A stretch of DNA of 64,000 bases from Flammeovirgaceae bacterium (GTDB taxonomy: Bacteria; Bacteroidota; Bacteroidia; Cytophagales; Cyclobacteriaceae), in assembly GCA_027487845.1 (NCBI GenBank), contig JAIYCV010000022.1:1-64000 (forward strand). Reading direction: 5' to 3'. Made by a program: the position numbers and the translations under genes. Positions within the stretch are counted from its first letter, which is position 1. Each line of letters begins with the position of its first letter. The notes below the pieces were generated by a model. That model was not told the origin of the DNA. It searched no databases and saw only the letters and a program-made list of their open reading frames with translations. Below, one piece after another: positions 9,072 through 17,355 of the stretch.

Positions 9072-10397
9072 ATGGAAAAGGATTTAAATTCGGTTTATGG
9101 TGAGTTCTTAAAGAATTTATCCATCCGCGAGCTCAACGAAATGCAACTCGCTTTCATTGAAAAAGCTGCATCAGAGCAAAACTTAATGTTATTGGCCCCG
9201 ACAGGCTCTGGAAAAACGATTTCCTTTTTGCTTCCTCTCATCGACAAAATCAATCCTGAAACAACAGGCGTTCAAGCCTTGATCGTAGCACCCTCGAGGG
9301 AGCTTTCATTGCAGATTGAAAGCGTGTTGAGGGCAATGAAAACGAATTACAAGGTGAGTTGCTGTTATGGTGGGCACGACTTCAAAGTAGAGCAAAATAG
9401 CTTGAGTGAGGCCCCCGCAGTGATCATTGGTACACCTGGTAGGTTGGCGGACCACATTTTTAGAAATTCGTTCGATGCAAAAACAATTAAAGTGGTTGTG
9501 CTGGATGAATTTGATAAATCGTTGCAACTCGGATTTCAAGAACAATTGGAAATAATTTTTAAAGCACTTACCGGAAGACAGCAACACTATCTTACCTCAG
9601 CCACTCGTCTTGATGTATGGCCATCTTTTTTGCCATTCAGCAAACCCGATACGTTGAACTACCTGAAAGACGAGGCGGATTCAAAGCTTACATTAAAGCT
9701 ACTCCATACCAGCAGCACCGATAAGGTCGAAACCCTTATGCGATTGGTGGCAAGCTTTAATCAAGAGGCGTGTTTAGTCTTCTGTAATCATCGCGATGCG
9801 GTCGATCGAATCAGTGCCTTGTTTGATCAGCATAATTTTGCTCATGGCACGCTGCACGGGGCGTTAGAACAAATTGATCGTGAAAAAAATCTTATCAAAT
9901 TCAGAGGAGGTGCTCACAATGTATTGATCGCTACTGATCTTGCATCGCGTGGATTGGACATTCCTGAGATAAAACACGTAGTGCATTATCAATTGCCTCC
10001 ACAGCAAGAAGCATTTACCCATCGCAATGGTCGCACTGCGCGCATGCAAGCCGAAGGCCAAGCCTACTTGGTGCTGGCGAATGACGAAACGCTGCCACCC
10101 TACATTGATAAAGCAGTGGAAGAAATCAAGGTGAGTCATAAGCTAACATTGCCTCCTCCCCCACTTTACGTTTGCCTCTATATCAGTGCTGGCAAAAAAG
10201 ATAAGATTAGCAAGGGAGATATTGTTGGCTTGCTTACCAAGAAAGGCCAACTTCAGTCGGATGAAATTGGACTAATCACAACGCTCGATTTCTCTTCTTA
10301 CGTTTCCGTCAAGCGCGATTCGGTAAAAAAACTGCTTGCCAATATTAAAGACGAAAAACTTAAAAAAGTAAAAGCGAAAATCGAGGTAGCAAATTGA
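9072..10397 (+). CDS. DEAD-box ATP-dependent RNA helicase, DbpA-like
   Basis: The 441-residue protein carries the superfamily 2 motifs in order: Walker A APTGSGKT (42-49), TPGR (121-124), motif II as DEFD (145-148), SAT (176-178), and HRNGRTAR (317-324). The last 75 residues (LYVCLYISAGKKDKISKGDI onward) resemble the DbpA RNA-binding domain, which in E. coli targets 23S rRNA helix 92. The likely role is RNA remodelling in ribosome assembly or RNA turnover in the cytoplasm. The DEFD variant of motif II keeps the two catalytic acidic residues. It is a monocistronic gene facing convergently into rnhA. Confidence 0.9.
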   Translation: MEKDLNSVYGEFLKNLSIRELNEMQLAFIEKAASEQNLMLLAPTGSGKTISFLLPLIDKINPETTGVQALIVAPSRELSLQIESVLRAMKTNYKVSCCYGGHDFKVEQNSLSEAPAVIIGTPGRLADHIFRNSFDAKTIKVVVLDEFDKSLQLGFQEQLEIIFKALTGRQQHYLTSATRLDVWPSFLPFSKPDTLNYLKDEADSKLTLKLLHTSSTDKVETLMRLVASFNQEACLVFCNHRDAVDRISALFDQHNFAHGTLHGALEQIDREKNLIKFRGGAHNVLIATDLASRGLDIPEIKHVVHYQLPPQQEAFTHRNGRTARMQAEGQAYLVLANDETLPPYIDKAVEEIKVSHKLTLPPPPLYVCLYISAGKKDKISKGDIVGLLTKKGQLQSDEIGLITTLDFSSYVSVKRDSVKKLLANIKDEKLKKVKAKIEVAN

Positions 10398-10438
10398 GCT
10401 ATGAACTTATCGCTCATAGTTAAGAAATGGGCTTTGGG

Positions 10439-10891
10439 TTACTGATTATTCTCGTATTCGCTATCCACAAGTAAATTATTTCCGCAGGCGGCTGCCACAG
10501 CAAGCTGATCACAGCGTTCGTTCTCGGCATGGCCAGCATGGCCTTTTACCCACACAAATTTTGGCCTAATTCTTTTGTGAAGTGGGATGTATAGCTTCCA
10601 CAAATCGGGATTCGCCTTGTCTTTAAAATTTTTCTTTTCCCAATTCCAAAGCCAACCTTTTTCAACCGAATCAACCACATATTTTGAATCGGAGTAAATC
10701 GTAACGGGTATACCTTCTTTCTTGATTGCCTTTAACCCTTCGATTACGGCAAGCAGTTCCATCCTATTATTTGTAGTAAGCCGAAAACCTTGGCTCAACT
10801 CCTTTTCATGTTCGCCAAACTTTAAAATAGTTCCATAGCCGCCTGGGCCAGGGTTGCCTTGTGCGGCTCCATCGGTAAAGATTTTAATCAT
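10439..10891 (-). CDS. rnhA: Ribonuclease HI
   Basis: The 150-residue enzyme degrades the RNA strand of RNA-DNA hybrids in the cytoplasm. The catalytic carboxylates are all visible: Asp7 (FTDGA), Glu45 (NNRMELLAV), Asp68 (IYSDSKYV) and Asp128 (NERCDQLA), together with His118 in the KGHAGH loop. The length matches E. coli RNase HI (155 residues). Its start overlaps the stop of marC by four bases (ATGA), so the two are translationally coupled. Confidence 0.95.
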   Translation of the reverse strand: MIKIFTDGAAQGNPGPGGYGTILKFGEHEKELSQGFRLTTNNRMELLAVIEGLKAIKKEGIPVTIYSDSKYVVDSVEKGWLWNWEKKNFKDKANPDLWKLYIPLHKRIRPKFVWVKGHAGHAENERCDQLAVAAACGNNLLVDSEYENNQ

Positions 10892-11457
10892 CCGATATGA
10901 AAATTACTTTTTATAATTTTTACAGCAATGGCCAGCAATATTACACCGAACACCCTGCGCAATACCGCGAACCCCGACTTGCCTATCTTTTGTTCTAACC
11001 ACGAACTCATGCGCAGGACAATGTAAACAATCACTAAGTTCAGAATGATACCTGCTAAAATATTCCATTCTTGATACACAACCTTAAGCGAAAGAATGGT
11101 GGTAAGTGTACCTGCACCTGCAATAATGGGGAAAGCCAAGGGTACAATCGAGCCTGTGCCTTTCGCCTCCGCATCTTCTTTGATTAAGGTGATACCCAAA
11201 ATCATTTCCATGGCAATGATAAATATAATGATCGCACCAGCCACAGCAAACGACTCGACATCAAGGCCAAATAGATTAAGGATGGATTGACCAAGATATA
11301 GGAAACTTACCATCAGGACTGCCGAAATTATGGTGGCTGCCTCGGCATGAATCCTTCCTTCCCTTTTGCGAATAAGAATAATAGCAGGAATAGCACCTAA
11401 AATATCGATTACTGAAAAAAGGATAAGCGTAACCGAAAAAATTTCTTTTAAATCCAT
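10888..11457 (-). CDS. marC: MarC-family integral membrane protein (UPF0056)
   Basis: This 189-residue protein has six hydrophobic segments and family signatures such as DILGAIPAI near residues 18-26 and PLAFPIIAGAGTLTTIL in the middle. MarC-family proteins are inner-membrane proteins of uncertain function; the early link to antibiotic resistance was later doubted. It is the first gene of a two-gene operon with rnhA. A TACCTTTG promoter element lies upstream, after the dabB terminator. Confidence 0.9.
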   Translation of the reverse strand: MDLKEIFSVTLILFSVIDILGAIPAIILIRKREGRIHAEAATIISAVLMVSFLYLGQSILNLFGLDVESFAVAGAIIIFIIAMEMILGITLIKEDAEAKGTGSIVPLAFPIIAGAGTLTTILSLKVVYQEWNILAGIILNLVIVYIVLRMSSWLEQKIGKSGFAVLRRVFGVILLAIAVKIIKSNFHIG

Positions 11458-11473
11458 AAAAATATTTAGTATG

Positions 11474-11481
11474 CAAAGGTA
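11474..11481 (-). promoter_or_regulatory. Bacteroidota -7 element for marC-rnhA
   Basis: On the minus strand, 11481 to 11474 reads TACCTTTG, a perfect TAnnTTTG. The distance to the marC ATG (11457) leaves a leader of about ten bases. It follows directly after the dabB terminator, consistent with a new transcription unit. Confidence 0.5.
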
Positions 11482-11493
11482 GTAAAAAAGAAA

Positions 11494-11518
11494 AGCCCCA
11501 GCGTGTTAAGCTGGAGCT
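11494..11518 (-). terminator. Terminator of the sulP-porin-dabA-dabB operon
   Basis: On the minus strand AGCTCCAGC (11518-11510) pairs with GCTGGGGCT (11502-11494), with one mismatch, around a seven-base loop. A T-rich tract follows (complement of 11484-11493). It lies 30 bases after the dabB stop codon. Confidence 0.75.
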
Positions 11519-11547
11519 CTTAGAAAACCCATCAACTACTAAAACCT

Positions 11548-13416
11548 TTAAGAAGACCTGTACGCCATTTCAAAAACGGACTTGGAATGAGGGCCTAGGA
11601 AAACCCGAGCGTAAATCCTAATAATAGCAATGCCATCAATGATAAAACATAATGAAGAGATAAAAGCTAACGCCACTTGATCTTCATGGATATGACTGAA
11701 GATTAAATCTTCACCTATAAATGTGGGTGTGATAGGAAAACCAGTTACACCAAGACACGCCAACAAAAACAACATACCAATTTTTGGATGCTTGTAGATA
11801 TGCCCATGAAATTGATTCAAGTCGATAGACCCTTCCAAAATTTTTAATCTCCTTAAACACAAATATCCAATTACTCCGGCTACCGTTATTCCGCTCAAGT
11901 AAAGTACATTTTCCTCATAACCAAAATGCTCATTAAAAGAGATTGCCAATGCTATCCAAAAATGATTCAACAGAATTAACACCCAACTGAGTCTTGCATG
12001 GATTCGTTCGGTAAAAGATTTAAGCACCATGATCAAACCAACGAATGAAAAAAGAACAGGGAGAGACGCATGTACATTCGCATCAATATATTGTTCATTT
12101 GTCAACGCCAAAATACCTAGTACATATGCTGGTATGAAAAAATAGATAACACGTTTTGTTGTTAAGAAATCAAGCTTTCGCCCTGCCCATTTTAACGGAT
12201 TCCACAAGTAGCGATACATCATCGAATCTAAATTCCATTCTTTTAAACACAAAATATAAAGTGTGTTTCTAAGTTTTACAGGAATAAAGCTCTCCATTGT
12301 TTTTGTGCGAGGGACAAAATTATAAAACTGCTCACGTATCAGATAAGTAACTACAGAAGGGGAAACCAGCAATTGATACGTCCGTAAGAATGCGTTTCCA
12401 GCAAAGTGAAATAAGGCCAAGTAGTCGAGGCCCAATGCTACTTCTATGAAGATAATCCCAATCTGCGCAATAGAGGAGTACGCTATCTGACTTTTAACGG
12501 AAGATTGCACCCGTGCAATGCCAGTAGCAACCAGCGTAGTAACAATGCCTAACAAAACAATGAGTATTCGCACAGATAGTTGATGTTCCCAAAAAGGATA
12601 GGTTCTTAATAACAAAAACACACCCAAATGAACCGACAATGAACCATAGAAAATCGCACTTGATGGCGTGGGGCCTTCCATTGCGCGTGGCAACCACGAG
12701 GAGAAAGGAAACTGCGCTGACTTCGCTGCTGCGGAAAGTAAGATCATCAATGAAATAAAAATACCTATTAGACTGTGGGTTTGTAAATGCTCGTGTACGA
12801 TTTCGTAATTATTTAATTTTAGAAAAGTGGTATTCTCATGAAATAAATGGTGCGTAGCCCACATCGCCAGGATCAAACCCACATCGCCAATACGATAAAT
12901 AGAAAATACTTTTACCGCATTCTTTACCGGAAGATAACGATCTCGGTAAAACGCAATCAATAAAAAGGAAGAGATACCAAGCATCTCCCAGCCGATAAAC
13001 AAGGTTTCTAAGTTGCCTGAAAATATGATCAGATTATAACCCAAGAAAAAGAATAAAATGGTATTGAAAAAACGCTTGTAGCCTTGCTCGCGGTGCATAT
13101 AATAGCGGCTATACAGGGTGATTAAAAAGGTCAGTAGCGACCCCACGAAAAGATATACTGCTGTCACTTTATCGAAGTAAAAATCAACAAAGAATTCATA
13201 CCCTGGCGTGCGGAAGAGAACCAGGTCCTTTAAATCAAGAGTAGGAAATCCTTTTATCACCCATAAAATGGAATAGATGCTAGCACCCAGCAGGTGAAGG
13301 CCAATAACAGAAAAGGAGAACCAAGAAATAAGGTTTTCCTTCTTTGCAGGAAGAGCCAGGCTCAATACAAACCCAACCAAGGGTATCAATATGAAAAGTT
13401 GTAAGAGAAGTGTCAT
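11548..13416 (-). CDS. dabB: DabB, NuoL-like proton-conducting subunit of the DAB inorganic-carbon transporter
   Basis: The 622-residue polytopic membrane protein belongs to the NADH-quinone oxidoreductase subunit 5/MrpA (proton-antiporter M) family. It shows the core signature GWEMLGISSFLLIAFYRDR and AKSAQFPFSSWLPRAMEGPT. No other complex I gene is nearby. It starts nine bases after dabA (DUF2309), which is the defining gene pair of the DAB system. In characterised DAB systems DabB is thought to pass ions down their gradient to drive vectorial CO2 hydration by DabA. It is somewhat longer than described DabB proteins (about 550 residues). It is the last gene of the operon and is followed by a terminator. 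Confidence 0.88.
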   Translation of the reverse strand: MTLLLQLFILIPLVGFVLSLALPAKKENLISWFSFSVIGLHLLGASIYSILWVIKGFPTLDLKDLVLFRTPGYEFFVDFYFDKVTAVYLFVGSLLTFLITLYSRYYMHREQGYKRFFNTILFFFLGYNLIIFSGNLETLFIGWEMLGISSFLLIAFYRDRYLPVKNAVKVFSIYRIGDVGLILAMWATHHLFHENTTFLKLNNYEIVHEHLQTHSLIGIFISLMILLSAAAKSAQFPFSSWLPRAMEGPTPSSAIFYGSLSVHLGVFLLLRTYPFWEHQLSVRILIVLLGIVTTLVATGIARVQSSVKSQIAYSSIAQIGIIFIEVALGLDYLALFHFAGNAFLRTYQLLVSPSVVTYLIREQFYNFVPRTKTMESFIPVKLRNTLYILCLKEWNLDSMMYRYLWNPLKWAGRKLDFLTTKRVIYFFIPAYVLGILALTNEQYIDANVHASLPVLFSFVGLIMVLKSFTERIHARLSWVLILLNHFWIALAISFNEHFGYEENVLYLSGITVAGVIGYLCLRRLKILEGSIDLNQFHGHIYKHPKIGMLFLLACLGVTGFPITPTFIGEDLIFSHIHEDQVALAFISSLCFIIDGIAIIRIYARVFLGPHSKSVFEMAYRSS

Positions 13417-13425
13417 ATCTATTGC

Positions 13426-15921
13426 CTAAGAAATTAAGTAAACTGGAAAATTCTCTTCACTGGATTCAACAAGCGGTGAAATGTCTGAAACTGAATTCAA
13501 TGTTTCTTTCAATGGATGGTAATGAACAAACTCACCGTCTTTAAACACAAACTCTGCTCGCGTCTCTGGATTTACTGACACTAAGTTTACCCACTCATTG
13601 ATGTACCATTCGTACATTTCGGGGGCACGTTTAATAGTTCTCAAAACTATTTCCGGAAAATGTTCTACGATTACTAAAAGTCGAATCGGATCGTGCACCT
13701 CAATCATTTGACTCGGTAATCCTGGCCGCAAATCTCCATCAATTCCATTCGCTACGCCAATCAAGCCCATTACATTATGAGGCAGCTTCGTGCCTGCACC
13801 TAATTTTTGATTATCGGTACGCGAGAAAAAATACTCAAGGTTAATACCTCCGCAAACAGGCCCTACCGGCTTCATGACGTTAAAAAGAATATCTCCTTCG
13901 GGATCTAATTTGTAGTCGTAGGAGTTTAAGAACGAACGCCTATCCAAAAATAAACCACGAGTCAATGATCTTCTGCCAATCACACAGAGAGCATTTGTGG
14001 CATGGTTAAGTTCTGGCCTCGGTTCAAACAAAGAGACGGACCTAATTTTAACTTCTTCGTGAATCTTAGCAGCAGTTTTCTTTGTGTCTATTGAAGCAAA
14101 TCTGCGTGAGCGTTCTTTTGCATTGTAGTCGAGCGCCTGATCAAAAATCAACTTTATTTTTACGTGGGCCGCCTTATTTGCTTGCGAAAGTCTATCGTCA
14201 TCATAAAAAGCAATTTCATCTCGGGTAGTATCGTGCAACGACCCAACGAACTCGGTAGAGGCAGGTATCTCAATTCCCTTCTTAGAAAGAATCGCTCTTA
14301 CTTCAGGATGATTGGCCATGTAAGCAAAAACTCTTGCATTCACGGAACCAGCCCGGCCAGAGCATGCGCCACAGTCGTAGGCGGCATAATGCGGATTGTT
14401 GATGGTGCTAGATCCATGTCCACAGATATAAACGAGCGGAGCGAACCCTTTTACCAACCCAATACTCTTCAATAAACTTTCCACGCGCACGGCCATTTCA
14501 TCAACTGCAAAACCAATTTGCAATCCATTCTCTACGTCTTCCCTCAACTTGTTTTCAATGGTAAGATTAGATTGCTTGTGCATGTGTTTAAAGGACGATG
14601 CAGTAGCAGGACTCATGGAAGGGCGGAAAATATTAATAAATAATTTCACCGCAGCCCAAAAACCCAGCGTTTGTGATATGAGCCATCCCGTGAAGAAGGA
14701 ATGCGAATGCTTAGTAAAATGGACATCACGCTCTCTCTTACTGTTATTTCCAACTCCCTTCACCAAGAATTTAGGAGTAACAGGCGCAGGGCATACTTTT
14801 GTATAGAACTTTCCTCCTTCTGGCTGGTAGTAGAATTCAGCACCCATAAAGCCTGGTGTTCCAAAGGTTTCGCAGGCCGAATCCAATTTCTCTAAATACC
14901 TGCGTAAACTACACTCGCGGTCATCAATGCAAAAAATAGCTTGGAAGCTCCTTTTCTCATCGGAATAGTTAATGATCTTTTCTTGTTTTATACCCGCCAG
15001 CACTTCATCGTAAAAACTCCATTCAAATGCTTCTTGAAAAATAGATTTTACTTCGCTTAATTCGGTCGCGTGCACATCAGCAAACAACGGAGTAGGCCGA
15101 GTTTCAATCCGAATGCCCAGTGGAGACCAAATCTCTCCGAAACTAAAATCTAACGCATCGATTTCTAAGAGTAACTCAAAATATACTAAATCGTGAAACG
15201 ATAATTTTTTAAAATCAAGCAACGTGAAGGGCTGATCTTCGATCGTTGAAACCATTCCTGACCAGCCTTGATGAGCAAATTGCTGATCAAACAAATAGTC
15301 TTTATAAAATGATTCGTCACCGACTAATATCTTAAGGAGGTGTTCTATTTTATAGGTGCCTTCGCGTAAAATATTTTGAGCGCGTTGGCACTTGAAAAAA
15401 CTAGCGTACGAACTTTTTTCCATCTCACGAATGGCATCAAGGAAATGCAATTCTTTATTCGGAAAACTCCAGATCGAAATTCCCTGGTCTAGATAGCTGC
15501 ACAAGATTCTGAACAAAAGCGGGTGCACCATTGAATCGAGGTCAATCTGATAAAGCCTTTTCCAATTGGCACGCAACGATCCTATTCTTGGTTTGGATAC
15601 AATGCTATACTCTTTCTTTAAAACATTATCTTTCCATTCGCGTAAATGATCGGCCCCCTTCTTTTGAATGATTACTTTATCCAAAATATCCTCTCTAATT
15701 CTTTTCCTAATTGCCAATTCTCTAAACTCTGCCAACGAAAGAGAAACACGGTAGCCGAGAATTTCAGATGCTTTTCTAATTGCCTGATGAAACTTAAGAT
15801 GTTGAAAGGCATGGAGCGTATTGTGATGAATAAAGTCTTTGAGAGGCGCTTGCGCGGGCAAGAAGTGTTTCAAATCGTGCAATACTTCGTGCTCGTTAAA
15901 CTGAGAAGAATGTTTTTCCAT
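13426..15921 (-). CDS. dabA: DabA, carbonic-anhydrase-like subunit of the DAB inorganic-carbon transporter
   Basis: This 831-residue protein is of the DUF2309/UPF0753 family. The zinc site known from Halothiobacillus DabA (Cys, Asp, His, Cys) is intact: Cys331 and Asp333 in FCIDDRECSLRRYLE, His502 in ICGHGSSTINNPHYAAYDCG, and Cys517. The spacing from His to the second Cys (15 residues) matches the characterised protein. DabA is a peripheral membrane protein that hydrates CO2 in an ion-gradient-coupled way, trapping bicarbonate in the cytoplasm. It lies 12 bases after the porin gene and nine before dabB, so it is surely cotranscribed. Confidence 0.93.
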   Translation of the reverse strand: MEKHSSQFNEHEVLHDLKHFLPAQAPLKDFIHHNTLHAFQHLKFHQAIRKASEILGYRVSLSLAEFRELAIRKRIREDILDKVIIQKKGADHLREWKDNVLKKEYSIVSKPRIGSLRANWKRLYQIDLDSMVHPLLFRILCSYLDQGISIWSFPNKELHFLDAIREMEKSSYASFFKCQRAQNILREGTYKIEHLLKILVGDESFYKDYLFDQQFAHQGWSGMVSTIEDQPFTLLDFKKLSFHDLVYFELLLEIDALDFSFGEIWSPLGIRIETRPTPLFADVHATELSEVKSIFQEAFEWSFYDEVLAGIKQEKIINYSDEKRSFQAIFCIDDRECSLRRYLEKLDSACETFGTPGFMGAEFYYQPEGGKFYTKVCPAPVTPKFLVKGVGNNSKRERDVHFTKHSHSFFTGWLISQTLGFWAAVKLFINIFRPSMSPATASSFKHMHKQSNLTIENKLREDVENGLQIGFAVDEMAVRVESLLKSIGLVKGFAPLVYICGHGSSTINNPHYAAYDCGACSGRAGSVNARVFAYMANHPEVRAILSKKGIEIPASTEFVGSLHDTTRDEIAFYDDDRLSQANKAAHVKIKLIFDQALDYNAKERSRRFASIDTKKTAAKIHEEVKIRSVSLFEPRPELNHATNALCVIGRRSLTRGLFLDRRSFLNSYDYKLDPEGDILFNVMKPVGPVCGGINLEYFFSRTDNQKLGAGTKLPHNVMGLIGVANGIDGDLRPGLPSQMIEVHDPIRLLVIVEHFPEIVLRTIKRAPEMYEWYINEWVNLVSVNPETRAEFVFKDGEFVHYHPLKETLNSVSDISPLVESSEENFPVYLIS

Positions 15922-15933
15922 GGTTCTTAGCTG

Positions 15934-17325
15934 TTAAAAAAAGTATTGGTATTGCATGGTTAGTTGTCCTTTGCGTCCATCACCAACCAGCTCTGTCCCT
16001 ATTGGCGTATAGGTTGGTCGATCCTGATAATCGAGGGTAATTTTGCTTGTATGGCCTTTTATAAACCAATTTACCCCCACGTCAAACACCGTCATTTGAC
16101 TTTTTAGCCGATCGTAACTGGCTGATTGCACTGTGGCATAGGGCATTAACGTACCATTGCCTTCGCCCAGTAAATCCTTTTTCAATAGATAACCAACCTG
16201 TGTGTAAAAGACCGAGCCAGTGCCAAACATTGGAAAGGCATTGCCGTAGCTACCAGCTGGTGCGCCCGAAAGGGTTGTTCCGTTGGCAGGGTTCATGATT
16301 CCGTTATACCGAAGATACCCCTGCCCGTAGTCGGTGCCAAAATAGCCAGCATACGCATTTACAGCCGTTCCTTTTTCCTTGTTGACTGGTGCATCATAAA
16401 ACAACGCCACCGACCACAAATTCATATTGTAATACTTGCGCGAAGGATCGGTAGATCGATCTGCATTTGTATTTGCACCCGTCCAAGTAGCATTGGCTTG
16501 AGTAGTAAAGCCAGCCTCCAAATTCAGTACTTTCTTATTACCCAGATAAGTGCCCGTCATATAGGGTGTAACATGCGATTCTTTTTCGAAGAAATTCCAA
16601 CTTAATAATGCCTGATATTGTTTGCTGTGATTATCCCACGCAAAGTTCGCGTTGGTTGCGTTAATGCCAGCCTGAGGGAGGCCATTAGAAGTAACAGGAA
16701 AAGGGTCACTCAACACCAATCGATAATCTAGTTTCCCCACTTGCCCTCTGGCGTACACACTTAACTTTCGTGAAAATTCGTCTGTTTGATCCACGGTAGC
16801 TTGTGCAAAAACAGGTACATCTAGACTCATAATAGTACCTACACTTGGCTGACTGAAGCGGGATAAGCCGTTGGTAATGGTTAACCCAGTACCGATATGC
16901 AATTTATCCGAGCCTTTAAATACGCGGTACTCACCGAGTGCATCGTGAAAAAAAACTTGATTTTTTCTGTTTCCACTGTTCGTTGAGTTTTGACCTGCCA
17001 AATAGTTAAAATTATTTTGGCCAAACTGAAGATAAAAAAACATTCTATCGGTCAGTTGACCGTACAATTGCAGCCGTGTTCTTCGCAACCCAATATCAAA
17101 CGTTTCAGCGGTGTTGTCACCCAACACGGTAGTGCCGTTGTTACTGTTGTTATAACGTAACCAAACTTGATTTAAGACAGTAGCTTTGATAAAATGCGAG
17201 CCATCTTCATTCAGCTTTAGGCGCAGTTCTTCCAGTTCCTTCTTCGGTTCAGGTTTGGTTTGATCTTGCGCGCAAGACCAAACCGCCATAAAAATCAACC
17301 CAATAAATATTGTTATTGTTTTCAT
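15934..17325 (-). CDS. Outer-membrane porin, phosphate-selective porin O/P-like
   Basis: The 463-residue product has a signal peptide ending near WSCAQ, then beta-strand-rich sequence with many aromatic girdle residues. It ends in phenylalanine (QYQYFF), as expected for a Bam-inserted barrel. Segments such as LRRTRLQLYGQLTDRMFFYLQ and DYRLVLSDPF match the OprO/OprP-type porin layout. It sits within the operon, 30 bases after sulP and 12 before dabA. The context suggests it admits bicarbonate or another anion across the outer membrane for the inner-membrane transporters. The substrate is inference only. Confidence 0.8.
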   Translation of the reverse strand: MKTITIFIGLIFMAVWSCAQDQTKPEPKKELEELRLKLNEDGSHFIKATVLNQVWLRYNNSNNGTTVLGDNTAETFDIGLRRTRLQLYGQLTDRMFFYLQFGQNNFNYLAGQNSTNSGNRKNQVFFHDALGEYRVFKGSDKLHIGTGLTITNGLSRFSQPSVGTIMSLDVPVFAQATVDQTDEFSRKLSVYARGQVGKLDYRLVLSDPFPVTSNGLPQAGINATNANFAWDNHSKQYQALLSWNFFEKESHVTPYMTGTYLGNKKVLNLEAGFTTQANATWTGANTNADRSTDPSRKYYNMNLWSVALFYDAPVNKEKGTAVNAYAGYFGTDYGQGYLRYNGIMNPANGTTLSGAPAGSYGNAFPMFGTGSVFYTQVGYLLKKDLLGEGNGTLMPYATVQSASYDRLKSQMTVFDVGVNWFIKGHTSKITLDYQDRPTYTPIGTELVGDGRKGQLTMQYQYFF

Positions 17326-17355
17326 CTGTAGTAGTGTTAATAAAATTTACCGAGG

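Noticed and set aside
11548-13416. Annotation as NADH dehydrogenase subunit of complex I
   Set aside because: No other complex I genes are present, and the adjacent DUF2309 gene identifies it as DabB.
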